Shown: positions 54,398 through 62,558 of the stretch, in pieces
Position numbering within the stretch: the stretch's first letter is position 1
Layout of the letters: every line of letters starts with the position of its first letter
Source: Serratia plymuthica
GTDB taxonomy: Bacteria > Pseudomonadota > Gammaproteobacteria > Enterobacterales > Enterobacteriaceae
Assembly (NCBI RefSeq): GCF_018336935.1
Contig: NZ_CP068771.1
Span: 5,022,001-5,086,000, forward strand
Reading direction: 5' to 3'
Length of the DNA: 64,000 bases
Notes under the pieces: model-generated
What the model was told of the DNA's origin: nothing
Seen by the model: the letters and a program-made list of their open reading frames with translations, nothing else
Database searches by the model: none
Program-made: the position numbers and the translations under genes

Positions 54398-55585
54398 ATG
54401 TCATCTACGATTTCACATGCGGAACCTTCCGCGAACAAAGCGCTGCTTTCGCTGACCTGCGCGATCTTTCTCACCTATTTGACGGTGGCCTTGCCGTTGC
54501 CGGTGATCCCGCTGTACGTGCATTTTGAACTGGGCATGAGCAACCTGATGGTGGGGATCGCAGTGGGTATTCAGTTTCTGGCGACGGTCCTGACCCGCGG
54601 TTACGCCGGCCGGCTGGCCGACCGCTTTGGCGGCAAACGTTCGGCGCGACAGGGGATGATTGCCTGTGCGCTGGCCGGCGTCGCTTATCTGGCATCGGCG
54701 CTGCTGCCGGCGGCGCCAGAGATCAAATTCGTTCTGCTAATCCTCGGGCGCCTGATTTTAGGCTACGGCGAAAGCCTGCTGCTGACCGGTACCCTGACCT
54801 GGGGTTTTGGCCTGGTGGGGACCGCCCGTTCCGGCAAGGTCATGTCCTGGACCGGCATGGCGATCTATGGCTCGCTGGCGGCCGGTGCGCCGATAGGCCT
54901 GATGTTGCATCAGCGCTGGGGTTTTGTGGCTCTTGGCGTGTCTACCTTGCTGCTGCCGCTGATCGCCATGCTGCTCAATATGCGTGTCACGGCGGTAGCG
55001 CCTACGCACGGTGAGCGTCCTTCATTGTGGAAAATGGTGGGCAGCATTTGGCAGCCGGGCGTAGCGCTGGCATTACAGGGCGTGGGTTTTGCGGTGATTG
55101 GCACCTTTGTTTCTCTGTATTTCACCGCCAACGGCTGGGGGCATGCCGGCCTGGCGTTAACGATGTTCGGTGTGGCATTTGTGGTGATGCGCCTGCTGTT
55201 TGGCCATTATCCCGACAGGTTCGGCGGTATCCGCGTGGCGCTGATTTCATTGCTGATTGAGGCCTTTGGCCTGCTGCTGCTGTTCTCGGCCGCCACGCCG
55301 CTGATGGCGTTGGTTGGGGCGGCCTTCACCGGTTTAGGTTGCTCATTGATCTTCCCCTCGCTGGGCGTAGAGGTGGTGAAACGCGTACCACCGCAGGTAC
55401 GCGGCACGGCCATCGGTGGTTACTCGGCGTTTCAGGATGTCTCTTACGCCATTACCGGCCCATTGACCGGGCTGTTGGCCACGTCGTTGGGTTATTCGTC
55501 GGTGTTTATGGCCGGAGTGGTGTGCGCGTTGACCGGCGTGGCTTTCACGCTGTTGTTTGCGCGCAGCAACGCTAAACGGGAATAA
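54398..55585 (+). CDS. yfcJ: MFS efflux transporter YfcJ
   Basis: Twelve-helix major facilitator of 395 residues, YfcJ/YhhS family, likely exporting sugars or drugs (E. coli members affect arabinose and biofilm phenotypes). Matching stretches: [39 protein letters not shown] with the loop 2-3 motif [29 protein letters not shown] and [23 protein letters not shown] at 54398 follows GAGTGAG and aligns with E. coli; a frame open from 54281 runs through the leader hairpins. It overlaps the convergent MocR gene by 14 bases. Confidence 0.92.
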   Translation: MSSTISHAEPSANKALLSLTCAIFLTYLTVALPLPVIPLYVHFELGMSNLMVGIAVGIQFLATVLTRGYAGRLADRFGGKRSARQGMIACALAGVAYLASALLPAAPEIKFVLLILGRLILGYGESLLLTGTLTWGFGLVGTARSGKVMSWTGMAIYGSLAAGAPIGLMLHQRWGFVALGVSTLLLPLIAMLLNMRVTAVAPTHGERPSLWKMVGSIWQPGVALALQGVGFAVIGTFVSLYFTANGWGHAGLALTMFGVAFVVMRLLFGHYPDRFGGIRVALISLLIEAFGLLLLFSAATPLMALVGAAFTGLGCSLIFPSLGVEVVKRVPPQVRGTAIGGYSAFQDVSYAITGPLTGLLATSLGYSSVFMAGVVCALTGVAFTLLFARSNAKRE

Positions 55586-57005
55586 TGCGCGCCAGCCGTT
55601 CGACGGCAGCGCGGATCTCCCCCGGCGTCAGGGCGGCGAAACCCAACAGCCAGCCGTCGCGTCGCGCCTGCGCCGTTTGATACTGAGCCGCCAGCCCGGG
55701 GGTGACCACGCCCAACTGCTGCGCCTGGCGGGTGAGGGCCGTTTCCTGGCCCGGCGGCAGCCAGACGCTGAGTTGCAACCCGCCGCCTGCCTGCTGTGGG
55801 GCGGCATAATGCCCAAGCTTTTCCTGCACTTGCTGCAGCAAGTGGTCACGGCGGCTGCGGTACAGCTGGCGCATGTAGCGGATGTGGGCGGCAAAATGCC
55901 CCTGATGGATGAATTCGGCGGTGACCGCCTGCATCAGTTGGGCGCCGTGGCCGTCGTAAACCGTACGTGCGGTGGTAAAAGCTTCCACCAGCGCGGGCGG
56001 CACCACCAGATAGGCCAGGCGCAGAGAGGGGAAAAGCGCTTTGGAAAAGGTCCCTAAATACAGCACGTTGCCCTGACTATCCAGCCCCTGCATCGCCGGC
56101 ATCGGCTGGCCGTCATAATGAAACTCGCTGTCGTAATCGTCTTCAATAATCCATGCCCGCTGCCGCTGGGCCAACGCCAGCAGTTCGAGCCGCCGCGCCA
56201 GGCTAAGTGCCACGCCGGTGGGATAGTGATGCGAGGGCGTCAGGTAAATCAGCTGCGGCCTGGGTAACTGCTCGTGTGGCCGCATACCGGCGTCGTCCAC
56301 CTTGACCGGCACCAGCTCGGCACCTGCGCTGGTAAAGGCGTTTCTGGCGCCGGCATAACCGGGTTCTTCCATCCATACCTTGTCGCCGCTGTCCAAAAGC
56401 AGGGCGGCGATCAGCTGCAGCGCCTGTTGCGAACTGGTCAGCACCATAACCTGTCGCGCGTCGCAGTTGACCCCGCGCGCCTGGCTAATGTAACCGGCAA
56501 TGGCTTCGCGCAGCGGCAAATAACCTTGAGGGTCGCCATAGCGCATCAGGGCTTCTCCCCGCAGGCGCAATTGTTGAGCGGTGAGCTGTTTCCACAGTTT
56601 TAGCGGGAAGGCGCGCAGATCCGGTGAACCGGCGGCAAACGGCAGCGGTTGCTGCGGATCGCGGCAGCCCCCGGTTTGCACGATAAGCCGGCCGCGTGAT
56701 GACAGGCGCGGCTCGCCGGTGGTTTTGGTGGCCGGAGGGGACTTAACGATGTCTATCGCCACAAAGGTGCCCTGGCCAACCCGTCGCTGCAGATATCCCT
56801 CAGCCTCCAGCTGGCTGTACGCCGCCTCGGCGGTCACCCGCGATACGCCCAAATCCCAGGCCAGAACCCGTGATGAGGGTAACCGCTGCCCACGGCTCAG
56901 CGCCCCGCTATGAATGGCGCGGCGCAGCGTGCCGCAAACGCGTTCACGCAAGGTACCTTCGCCGTGTTCCGGCCGTTGGAAAAGCGAGATGAGCGCACTG
57001 TTCAT
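55572..57005 (-). CDS. MocR-family transcriptional regulator (GntR-aminotransferase fusion)
   Basis: Regulator of 477 residues: GntR winged helix-turn-helix (about 12-80; [31 protein letters not shown]) joined to a fold-type I aminotransferase-like domain (about 115-475). The pyridoxal phosphate Lys is in [17 protein letters not shown], with [11 protein letters not shown] before it and [11 protein letters not shown] at the cofactor ring. MocR proteins such as PdxR, GabR and TauR use PLP adducts as effector. The gene is divergent from the rhodanese gene at 57098 and the short gap has direct repeats ATAATGGGT, so it probably controls that gene. Effector unknown. ATG at 57005 chosen by family length. 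Confidence 0.88.
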   Translation of the reverse strand: MNSALISLFQRPEHGEGTLRERVCGTLRRAIHSGALSRGQRLPSSRVLAWDLGVSRVTAEAAYSQLEAEGYLQRRVGQGTFVAIDIVKSPPATKTTGEPRLSSRGRLIVQTGGCRDPQQPLPFAAGSPDLRAFPLKLWKQLTAQQLRLRGEALMRYGDPQGYLPLREAIAGYISQARGVNCDARQVMVLTSSQQALQLIAALLLDSGDKVWMEEPGYAGARNAFTSAGAELVPVKVDDAGMRPHEQLPRPQLIYLTPSHHYPTGVALSLARRLELLALAQRQRAWIIEDDYDSEFHYDGQPMPAMQGLDSQGNVLYLGTFSKALFPSLRLAYLVVPPALVEAFTTARTVYDGHGAQLMQAVTAEFIHQGHFAAHIRYMRQLYRSRRDHLLQQVQEKLGHYAAPQQAGGGLQLSVWLPPGQETALTRQAQQLGVVTPGLAAQYQTAQARRDGWLLGFAALTPGEIRAAVERLARIIPV

Positions 57006-57035
57006 AATGGGTCTTGTCTTGTGGCAATAATGGGT
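57004..57035. promoter_or_regulatory. direct repeats in MocR-rhodanese gap
   Basis: ATAATGGGT occurs at 57004-57012 and 57027-57035, a 23-base period, with an inverted piece AAGACC at 57045-57050 opposite GGTCTT (57011-57016). MocR proteins typically bind such direct plus inverted repeats. The first copy overlaps the regulator start codon. Confidence 0.55.
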
Positions 57036-57097
57036 ATCAATCATAAGACCAAAATCAGGCAATATTGTCATCAGTCTCATCAACAGGAGTGAATTTT

Positions 57098-57553
57098 ATG
57101 GCGGCATCTTCATTGGTTTTGGCATTTCCCCCTGGGCCGGCGGCGCAAAGCCTGGATTATCTGGCGGCGAAATTGAGTTATTACGCGGACGCATGGGACG
57201 TGGCGGAAGATCTGCGCAACGGCGTCAGCGAGATCCTGGTGATAGATACCCGTGCGCAAGCCTTGTATGCGGCCGGGCATATTCCCGGCGCCATCAGTTT
57301 GCCGCATCGGCTGATGGATGAGGCCGGTACGGCGCATCTGGCTCGCGACAAAGTCTATGTCACCTATTGCGACGGCATCGGCTGCAACGGTTCAACCAAG
57401 GGGGCGTACAAGTTGGCGCTGCTGGGGTTCAGGGTGAAGGAACTGATTGGCGGGCTGGATTTCTGGAAACGCGATGGCCATCCGTTGGCCAGCGGTGAAC
57501 AACCGGGTTCGCTGCAGGGCAGTGCGGCAGGGGAAGACTGCGGCTGCGCCTGA
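57098..57553 (+). CDS. rhodanese-like sulfurtransferase
   Basis: Single-domain rhodanese of 151 residues. The domain spans about 30-140 with the family N-motif ILVIDTRAQALYAAGHIPGA and the catalytic loop TYCDGIGCNGSTKGA, whose first cysteine is the likely sulfur acceptor; the loop is longer than the usual CxxGxR. A Cys-rich C-terminus (DCGCA) could bind metal or relay sulfur. CAGGAG precedes the ATG by nine bases. It is divergent from the MocR regulator, which is probably its controller. Physiological substrate unknown. Confidence 0.85.
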   Translation: MAASSLVLAFPPGPAAQSLDYLAAKLSYYADAWDVAEDLRNGVSEILVIDTRAQALYAAGHIPGAISLPHRLMDEAGTAHLARDKVYVTYCDGIGCNGSTKGAYKLALLGFRVKELIGGLDFWKRDGHPLASGEQPGSLQGSAAGEDCGCA

Positions 57554-57557
57554 AGGG

Positions 57558-58589
57558 TTAAAACACCAGCGCCAATACCACGACCAGCACCAGAATCAGC
57601 AGGATAAACGCCACCGCCGGCTTGCTCAGCGCCTTTTGCAGCGGTTGGGGCAAGGCGGCGATCAACGGATTAAGCAACGGCTGCGGCTCGGAACAGCTCT
57701 CGGTTATGGGCTGAGCCGGGCCGGTTTTTTCCAGACGACGGGCGAACAGCTGGTTGACGGCATCGCTCATCTGCGGGTGGGTCAGCGGTGCGCTGGCACT
57801 GCAGTTGAAACGTGACTGGCAATAGTCATTCAACAGTTGCTGTTCCTGCGGGTCGGCCGGTTGTTTCAGTGCGGCCAACAGGTTGTTCAGCGTCGGCGCG
57901 GTCTGCGGACTCAGCGCGACTTTGACCTGCAAAAACTGGTTGAGCAGCTGGAAGTGGCGAGCCGGCAGCGGATCGTTGGTTTTTACCCCGGCCAGATCAA
58001 ACAGCCTCTGCCAGATCTTGATCGGTGACTCACCGGTAGCGGCGCTGAGCTTGGTCACCTGCTGTTGCAGGCTTTGATGCTCGGCAGGCAGCAGTGGACG
58101 ATCGCTGGTGGCGGTTTGCTGCGGGTGCGGAATGGCCAGGCTGCCGGTCTGCAACAGGTTCAACACCTGCTGCAACTGCGGGTGACTCAATTGGCTCAGT
58201 ACCGTGTGGCCAAACTGCTGGCGAATAAAATCGCTGACGGCCTGACGATTATTGCCCTGCGGCAACAGTTCGGTGAGCTGCTGCAGCAACTGGCGGTTGG
58301 CATGGCTTTGCTGCACCTGGTTCAGGCGGTTTTGCAACAGTTGCTCGGCCGGCTGGAAATGGCGCGCCTGCAGCTCGCTGCTATTATGGTCTGCCCCGAG
58401 ATCGTGACGCAGCGTGGCCCAGATTTCTGCGGACTTGGCAGGACTGAGCGCCATGATCTTAACGACCAATTTCTCCAGCGTAGTGCGCTGCGCCGGAGAG
58501 AGCGGGCTGTCGTCGGTGGCTGTGGTTTTGCCCGGGTTCGGAGGGCGATCGCTGGCGATCGGGGTGCCCGGTCCACTCAAAGGTTGCAT
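57558..58589 (-). CDS. flk: flagellar regulator Flk
   Basis: Membrane-anchored protein of 343 residues (E. coli 331). A large cytoplasmic region rich in Gln and Leu is followed by one C-terminal helix (PAVAFILLILVLVVVLALVF). In Salmonella Flk stops premature export of late flagellar substrates during P- and L-ring assembly. Recognised by MQPLSGPG, GNNRQAVSDFIRQQFG, DRPLLPAEHQSLQQQVTKL and AATGESPIKIWQ. It contains two internal copies of an ARHFQ-containing module (RHFQPAEQLL, RHFQLLNQFL). Its leader overlaps an ERIC repeat. Position beside yfcJ/fabB agrees with E. coli. Confidence 0.93.
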   Translation of the reverse strand: MQPLSGPGTPIASDRPPNPGKTTATDDSPLSPAQRTTLEKLVVKIMALSPAKSAEIWATLRHDLGADHNSSELQARHFQPAEQLLQNRLNQVQQSHANRQLLQQLTELLPQGNNRQAVSDFIRQQFGHTVLSQLSHPQLQQVLNLLQTGSLAIPHPQQTATSDRPLLPAEHQSLQQQVTKLSAATGESPIKIWQRLFDLAGVKTNDPLPARHFQLLNQFLQVKVALSPQTAPTLNNLLAALKQPADPQEQQLLNDYCQSRFNCSASAPLTHPQMSDAVNQLFARRLEKTGPAQPITESCSEPQPLLNPLIAALPQPLQKALSKPAVAFILLILVLVVVLALVF

Positions 58590-58892
58590 ATCACCAGTCC
58601 TTCGCTGTGTATCCCCCTTCTAACTTGACGTCGCAGCCGCGTTGACTGTGCAATCTCACAATCACTTACCTGAGTAAGCTCATCGGGATTCACTTGCCTG
58701 CCGCCTTGCCGCAACCTCAATGACTTTGGGGAGAGAAAAATCGTCGTACCCGGCGAAAAGCGCAGGTGTGCCCCCATGATACCTGTAAATGGTCGCCATC
58801 AATACCGCCCCCAGACATTTCTTTACAGGCAAAATGATTGCTAATCACGTCTGCGCCGCTAAGATAAGCCCAGACTTGGCATTGAGGGCAGC
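58590..58892. other. flk-scsA divergent intergenic region
   Basis: 303 bases. An ERIC repeat occupies 58609-58735. The remaining 157 bases before scsA contain GTAAA at 58788 and TTTAC at 58821 in inverted orientation, which does not make a convincing CpxR box. No gene is seen. Confidence 0.55.
58609..58735. repeat. ERIC intergenic repeat, full length
   Basis: About 127 bases, the standard size, in reverse orientation: read on the minus strand the core GTGAATCCCGATGAGCTTAC (58692-58673) is followed by TCAGGTAAGTGATTGTGAGA. Outer ends are degenerate (GTATCCCCC and GGGGAGA). Lies directly upstream of flk. Confidence 0.82.
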
Positions 58893-59258
58893 ATGGTTAA
58901 ACAGCAGCGGATTGCGAAATGGTTTTTATGCCTGGCTTGCCTGGTGATGCTGACCTGCATGACTCAACGCATGGCGGGCCTGCATGCGTTGCAGCAGGCG
59001 ATGGACTTGCCCGTCGCCAGTGCCGAACTCTCCGCTACCGATGACGACGCTGCACTTCAGCCCAAGCCCTGCGAACTGAGCGCCAAATCACTGTTGGCTG
59101 CGCCGCCGGTAATGTTCGAAACCCTGCTGTTCGGTCTTGGCCTGCTGCTGGTGCTGCTGGCGCCCACTGTGGCCGCGCGTCTGCGTATTCCCCCTCCCAG
59201 AGTGATTTCTCCCACCACCCTCAGGGTACACCTCCGATTATGCGTATTCCGTGAATGA
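58893..59258 (+). CDS. scsA: ScsA, suppressor of copper sensitivity protein A
   Basis: Membrane protein of 121 residues, first gene of the scs operon. An N-terminal helix with three cysteines (FLCLACLVMLTC) is followed by a periplasmic loop with Cys-Glu (KPCELSAK) and a second helix (FETLLFGLGLLLVLLAPTVA). Salmonella ScsA has about 120 residues and is linked to copper and hydrogen peroxide tolerance. Assignment rests mainly on length, cysteine pattern and position 49 bases before scsB. GAGG precedes the ATG. Confidence 0.75.
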   Translation: MVKQQRIAKWFLCLACLVMLTCMTQRMAGLHALQQAMDLPVASAELSATDDDAALQPKPCELSAKSLLAAPPVMFETLLFGLGLLLVLLAPTVAARLRIPPPRVISPTTLRVHLRLCVFRE

Positions 59259-59307
59259 GTTAATCGCCCCTCTTGTTTGGTGATTAACTCATTTATGGAG
59301 AAAAAAC

Positions 59308-61344
59308 ATGTTGAATATCATCAGGTCGGCGCTTGCCTGCCTGTTAATGCTGTGGCTGCCCGCCTTGCAGGCGGCAGACAGCGGCTGGCTGCAAAGCCCG
59401 GCCAACGATCACGCCAAAGTGCGGCTGCGGGCCGACACGTCGCACACTGGGGAGACCCGGTTGCTGCTGGCAATAGAGCTGCAACAAGGCTGGAAAACCT
59501 ACTGGCGTTCACCCGGCGAAGGCGGTATTGCGCCGGCGATAAGCTGGCAAGGCAATCCGCCGCCGGCCACCTGGTTTTGGCCGACGCCGCAGCGTTTTGA
59601 CGTAGCCGGCATTTCCACCCAGGGATATCACGATCGGGTTGAACTGCCGATGGTGATAAAGGGAGCCACACCGCCTCAACTGGCGGGCACCCTGACGCTG
59701 TCTACCTGCAGTAACGTCTGCATTTTGACCGACTATCCGTTCAGTCTCGATCTCGGCGCGCCGCAAGACGCGCAGTTTAACCACGACTTTGCTCAGGCGA
59801 TGGGGCAGGTGCCGATTGCCGATGGCCTGGTTGACGGCATTAAAGCCGGTTATCAGCGCGGGGAACTGCAGATCAGCGCCGAGCGCGCCGCCGGTTGGCG
59901 GCAGCCCGAGTTGTTCTTCGATACGCTGGCGGATGCCGATCTCGGCAAACCGCAGGTCAGCACCGACGGCAACCGGATGTTGGCGCGGGTACCGGTCAGT
60001 GATGGCTGGGGGGATACCGCACCGGACTTGCGCGGCAAAACTCTGACGCTGGTCATCAGTGACGGCGGTATCGCGCAGCAGGTTCAACTGCCGATTGGCG
60101 GGCCGCTGGCCTCACCGCCAGCGGCGGCTTTTCCGCTGTGGCAGGCGGTGCTGATGGCGCTGGCCGGTGGCCTGATCCTCAATCTGATGCCCTGCGTGCT
60201 GCCGGTGCTCGGCATCAAACTGGGCTCGATTTTGCAGGTAGAACTGCGGGACCGGCGCAGCATCCGGCTGCAGTTTCTGGCCTCGTCATTGGGCATCGTC
60301 GCATCCTTTATGGCGTTGGCGTTGCTGATGACGGTGCTGCGGCTGAGCAATCAGGCGCTTGGCTGGGGCATTCAGTTTCAAAACCCGTGGTTTATCGGCT
60401 TTATGGTGCTGGTAACGCTGTTGTTCAGCGCCAACCTGTTCGGCCTGTTCCACGTGCAACTTTCCTCTTCGTTGAATACCAAACTGGCGACCCATAACGG
60501 GCACGGCCTGAGCGGGCATTTCTTGCAGGGCGCCTTTGCCACCTTGTTGGCGACGCCCTGTTCTGCGCCCTTTCTTGGCACCGCGGTGGCTTTTGCCCTG
60601 GCCGCGCCGCTGCCGGTGCTGTGGGGCATGTTTGTCGCCTTGGGCATAGGCATGAGCCTGCCTTGGCTGCTGATCGCCGCCTGGCCGGCGCTGGCGCTGC
60701 GTTTGCCGCGTCCGGGGCGTTGGATGAACGCGTTACGGTGGGCAATGGGGTTGTTGATGCTGGCCTCTTCGCTGTGGCTGCTGAGCCTGATGGCGAATCA
60801 TATTGGCGCAACCCCGACGTTGGCCGTGGGCGGCATAGCGCTGCTGGCTCTGCTGTTGGCGGTATGGCGACGGCATGGCGTGCGCCTGGCTGCCGGATTG
60901 GTTGCCGTCACGCTGGCGCTGTTCGGCGTGGCGTTGTTGGCCGGTTCGCTCACCGCCGGGTTGTGGCGTCAGCCGTTGCAGGACAATGTGCGCTGGCAAC
61001 CGCTGAGCGAGCAGGCGATAACCCAGGCCTTGGCCGAGCGTAAGCGGGTATTTATCGATGTTACCGCCGACTGGTGCGTTACCTGTAAAGCCAATAAATT
61101 CAACGTATTGCTGCGCGATGATGTGCAACAGGCGCTGAGCGCCGACGACGTGGTGGCGCTGCGCGGCGACTGGAGCCGGCCTTCTGCCGAGATTAGCGCC
61201 TTCCTGCAACGGCGCGGCAGCGTTGCCGTGCCTTTTAACCAGATTTATGGCCCCGGCAGCCCTGACGGCGTGGTGTTGTCCCCGTTGTTAACCCGCGATG
61301 CCGTGTTGCAAACCCTGTCCGCCGCCAAAGGAAATTCACAATGA
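59308..61344 (+). CDS. scsB: ScsB, DsbD-like transmembrane thiol reductase
   Basis: Inner membrane protein of 678 residues that moves electrons from cytoplasmic thioredoxin to the periplasm. Three modules: an N-terminal periplasmic domain (to about 270) with the cysteine pair STCSNVC; a membrane domain with eight helices and the Cys pair in LNLMPCVLPVLG and LLATPCSAPFLG; and a C-terminal thioredoxin-like domain with VTADWCVTCKANK. ScsB reduces ScsC in Salmonella. Length and cysteine pattern are complete. GGAG precedes the ATG; its stop overlaps the scsC start by four bases. Confidence 0.93.
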   Translation: MLNIIRSALACLLMLWLPALQAADSGWLQSPANDHAKVRLRADTSHTGETRLLLAIELQQGWKTYWRSPGEGGIAPAISWQGNPPPATWFWPTPQRFDVAGISTQGYHDRVELPMVIKGATPPQLAGTLTLSTCSNVCILTDYPFSLDLGAPQDAQFNHDFAQAMGQVPIADGLVDGIKAGYQRGELQISAERAAGWRQPELFFDTLADADLGKPQVSTDGNRMLARVPVSDGWGDTAPDLRGKTLTLVISDGGIAQQVQLPIGGPLASPPAAAFPLWQAVLMALAGGLILNLMPCVLPVLGIKLGSILQVELRDRRSIRLQFLASSLGIVASFMALALLMTVLRLSNQALGWGIQFQNPWFIGFMVLVTLLFSANLFGLFHVQLSSSLNTKLATHNGHGLSGHFLQGAFATLLATPCSAPFLGTAVAFALAAPLPVLWGMFVALGIGMSLPWLLIAAWPALALRLPRPGRWMNALRWAMGLLMLASSLWLLSLMANHIGATPTLAVGGIALLALLLAVWRRHGVRLAAGLVAVTLALFGVALLAGSLTAGLWRQPLQDNVRWQPLSEQAITQALAERKRVFIDVTADWCVTCKANKFNVLLRDDVQQALSADDVVALRGDWSRPSAEISAFLQRRGSVAVPFNQIYGPGSPDGVVLSPLLTRDAVLQTLSAAKGNSQ

Positions 61345-62057
61345 AAAAGTTACTGATGTTATTGATGCTGATTGCCGCTCCCGTCTGGGCCGCCGCCCCC
61401 TTTACCCCAGAGCAGGAGCTGCGCATTAAGGCATTGATCCGCGAAACCCTGGTATCGAACCCGGATATTCTGGCGCAGGCGGTCGATGCCTGGCAGCAGC
61501 AGACCGCCGGTCAGCAGATTGAGCAGGTGATTAAGCAAAATGCCAAAGCTTTGTATGAAGATCCTGCCAGCCCGCGTCTGGGGGCCGGCAACGCCAGGCT
61601 GACGCTGGTGGTGTTCACGGATTACAACTGCCCGTACTGTAAGCGTTTTGATCCGATGCTGGAAAAAGTCGTCAAACAAAATCCGGAGGTAGCGCTGGTG
61701 GTAAAACTGCTGCCGTTCAAGGGCGAAAGCTCGGTCAGTTCGGCGCGTGTCGCTTTAACTGCCTGGCAGCAACATCCGGACCAGTTTTGGGCGTTGCACC
61801 AGCGGCTGATGGCGAAGAAGGGCTTCCACGACAACGCCAGCATCGCCGCCGCCCAGCAGAAAACCGGGGTGAAAGCGGTGGCGCCGAGTGAGCTGAGCAT
61901 GGCCACGCTGCGCACCAACATGGAACTGGCGGAAAAACTGGGGGTGCAGGGAACGCCTGCGACGCTGATTGGCGATCAGATGCTGCCGGGTGCGGTGTCT
62001 TACGAGGAACTGGAGGCGATAGTGAAACAGCAACTGGCGAAGGCCCAAAATGGCTAA
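61341..62057 (+). CDS. scsC: ScsC, periplasmic DsbA-fold thiol isomerase/reductase
   Basis: Periplasmic protein of 238 residues. Signal peptide MKKLLMLLMLIAAPVWA, an N-terminal helical region (about 20-75; FTPEQELRIKALIRETLVSN) that oligomerises some homologues, then a DsbA-type thioredoxin fold with active site CPYC in TDYNCPYCKRFDP and cis-Pro GTPATLIGD. It is kept reduced by ScsB and protects proteins against copper-driven misoxidation. It overlaps scsB by four bases and scsD by eight bases. Confidence 0.93.
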   Translation: MKKLLMLLMLIAAPVWAAAPFTPEQELRIKALIRETLVSNPDILAQAVDAWQQQTAGQQIEQVIKQNAKALYEDPASPRLGAGNARLTLVVFTDYNCPYCKRFDPMLEKVVKQNPEVALVVKLLPFKGESSVSSARVALTAWQQHPDQFWALHQRLMAKKGFHDNASIAAAQQKTGVKAVAPSELSMATLRTNMELAEKLGVQGTPATLIGDQMLPGAVSYEELEAIVKQQLAKAQNG

Positions 62058-62550
62058 GCTGCGGCGCTGGGGGCGCGAACTCTTGATCCTGCTGCTGATT
62101 GTGCTGGCGGTGGTGGTGGCGATGGACTGGCTGCGTGCGCCGCAGGCGCCGGCGGCTTTCGATTCACAGGCGTTGACCACATTGAGCGGCGAGAGGGTTT
62201 CACTCGCGCAGCTCAGCCGGGACAAGCCGCTGCTGGTCTACTTCTGGGCCAGCTGGTGCGGCGTGTGCCGCTTTACCACGCCGTATGTTGCCAGGCTGGC
62301 GGAGGAAGGCGGCAATGTGCTGACCGTGGCGCTGCGTTCCGGTGACGATCCGCAGGTCGAACAGTGGCTGGCGCGCAAACGGCTGACGCTGCCGGTGGTT
62401 AACGATCCGCGCGGCGAGCTGTCGGCGCAGTGGCAGGTGGGCGTCACCCCGACGCTGGTGGTCATTTCCCAGGGCAAGGTGGTGCAGAGCACCACCGGCT
62501 GGACCAGCTACTGGGGGATGAAACTGCGCTTGTGGTGGGCCGGGCGGTAA
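62050..62550 (+). CDS. scsD: ScsD, membrane-anchored thioredoxin-like protein
   Basis: Inner membrane-anchored periplasmic thioredoxin fold of 166 residues. One N-terminal helix (ELLILLLIVLAVVVAMDW) precedes the TlpA-like domain with WCGVC in YFWASWCGVCRFTTPY and the cis-Pro loop GVTPTLVVI. Last gene of scsABCD; it overlaps scsC by eight bases and converges on a MocR-type regulator nine bases downstream. Role in the pathway is less well known than ScsB/C. Confidence 0.92.
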   Translation: MAKLRRWGRELLILLLIVLAVVVAMDWLRAPQAPAAFDSQALTTLSGERVSLAQLSRDKPLLVYFWASWCGVCRFTTPYVARLAEEGGNVLTVALRSGDDPQVEQWLARKRLTLPVVNDPRGELSAQWQVGVTPTLVVISQGKVVQSTTGWTSYWGMKLRLWWAGR

Positions 62551-62558
62551 GCGCCGTT

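Noticed and set aside
58736..58892. CpxR box upstream of scsA
   Set aside because: Only single GTAAA elements in opposite orientation were found, not the tandem GTAAA-N5-GTAAA pattern.
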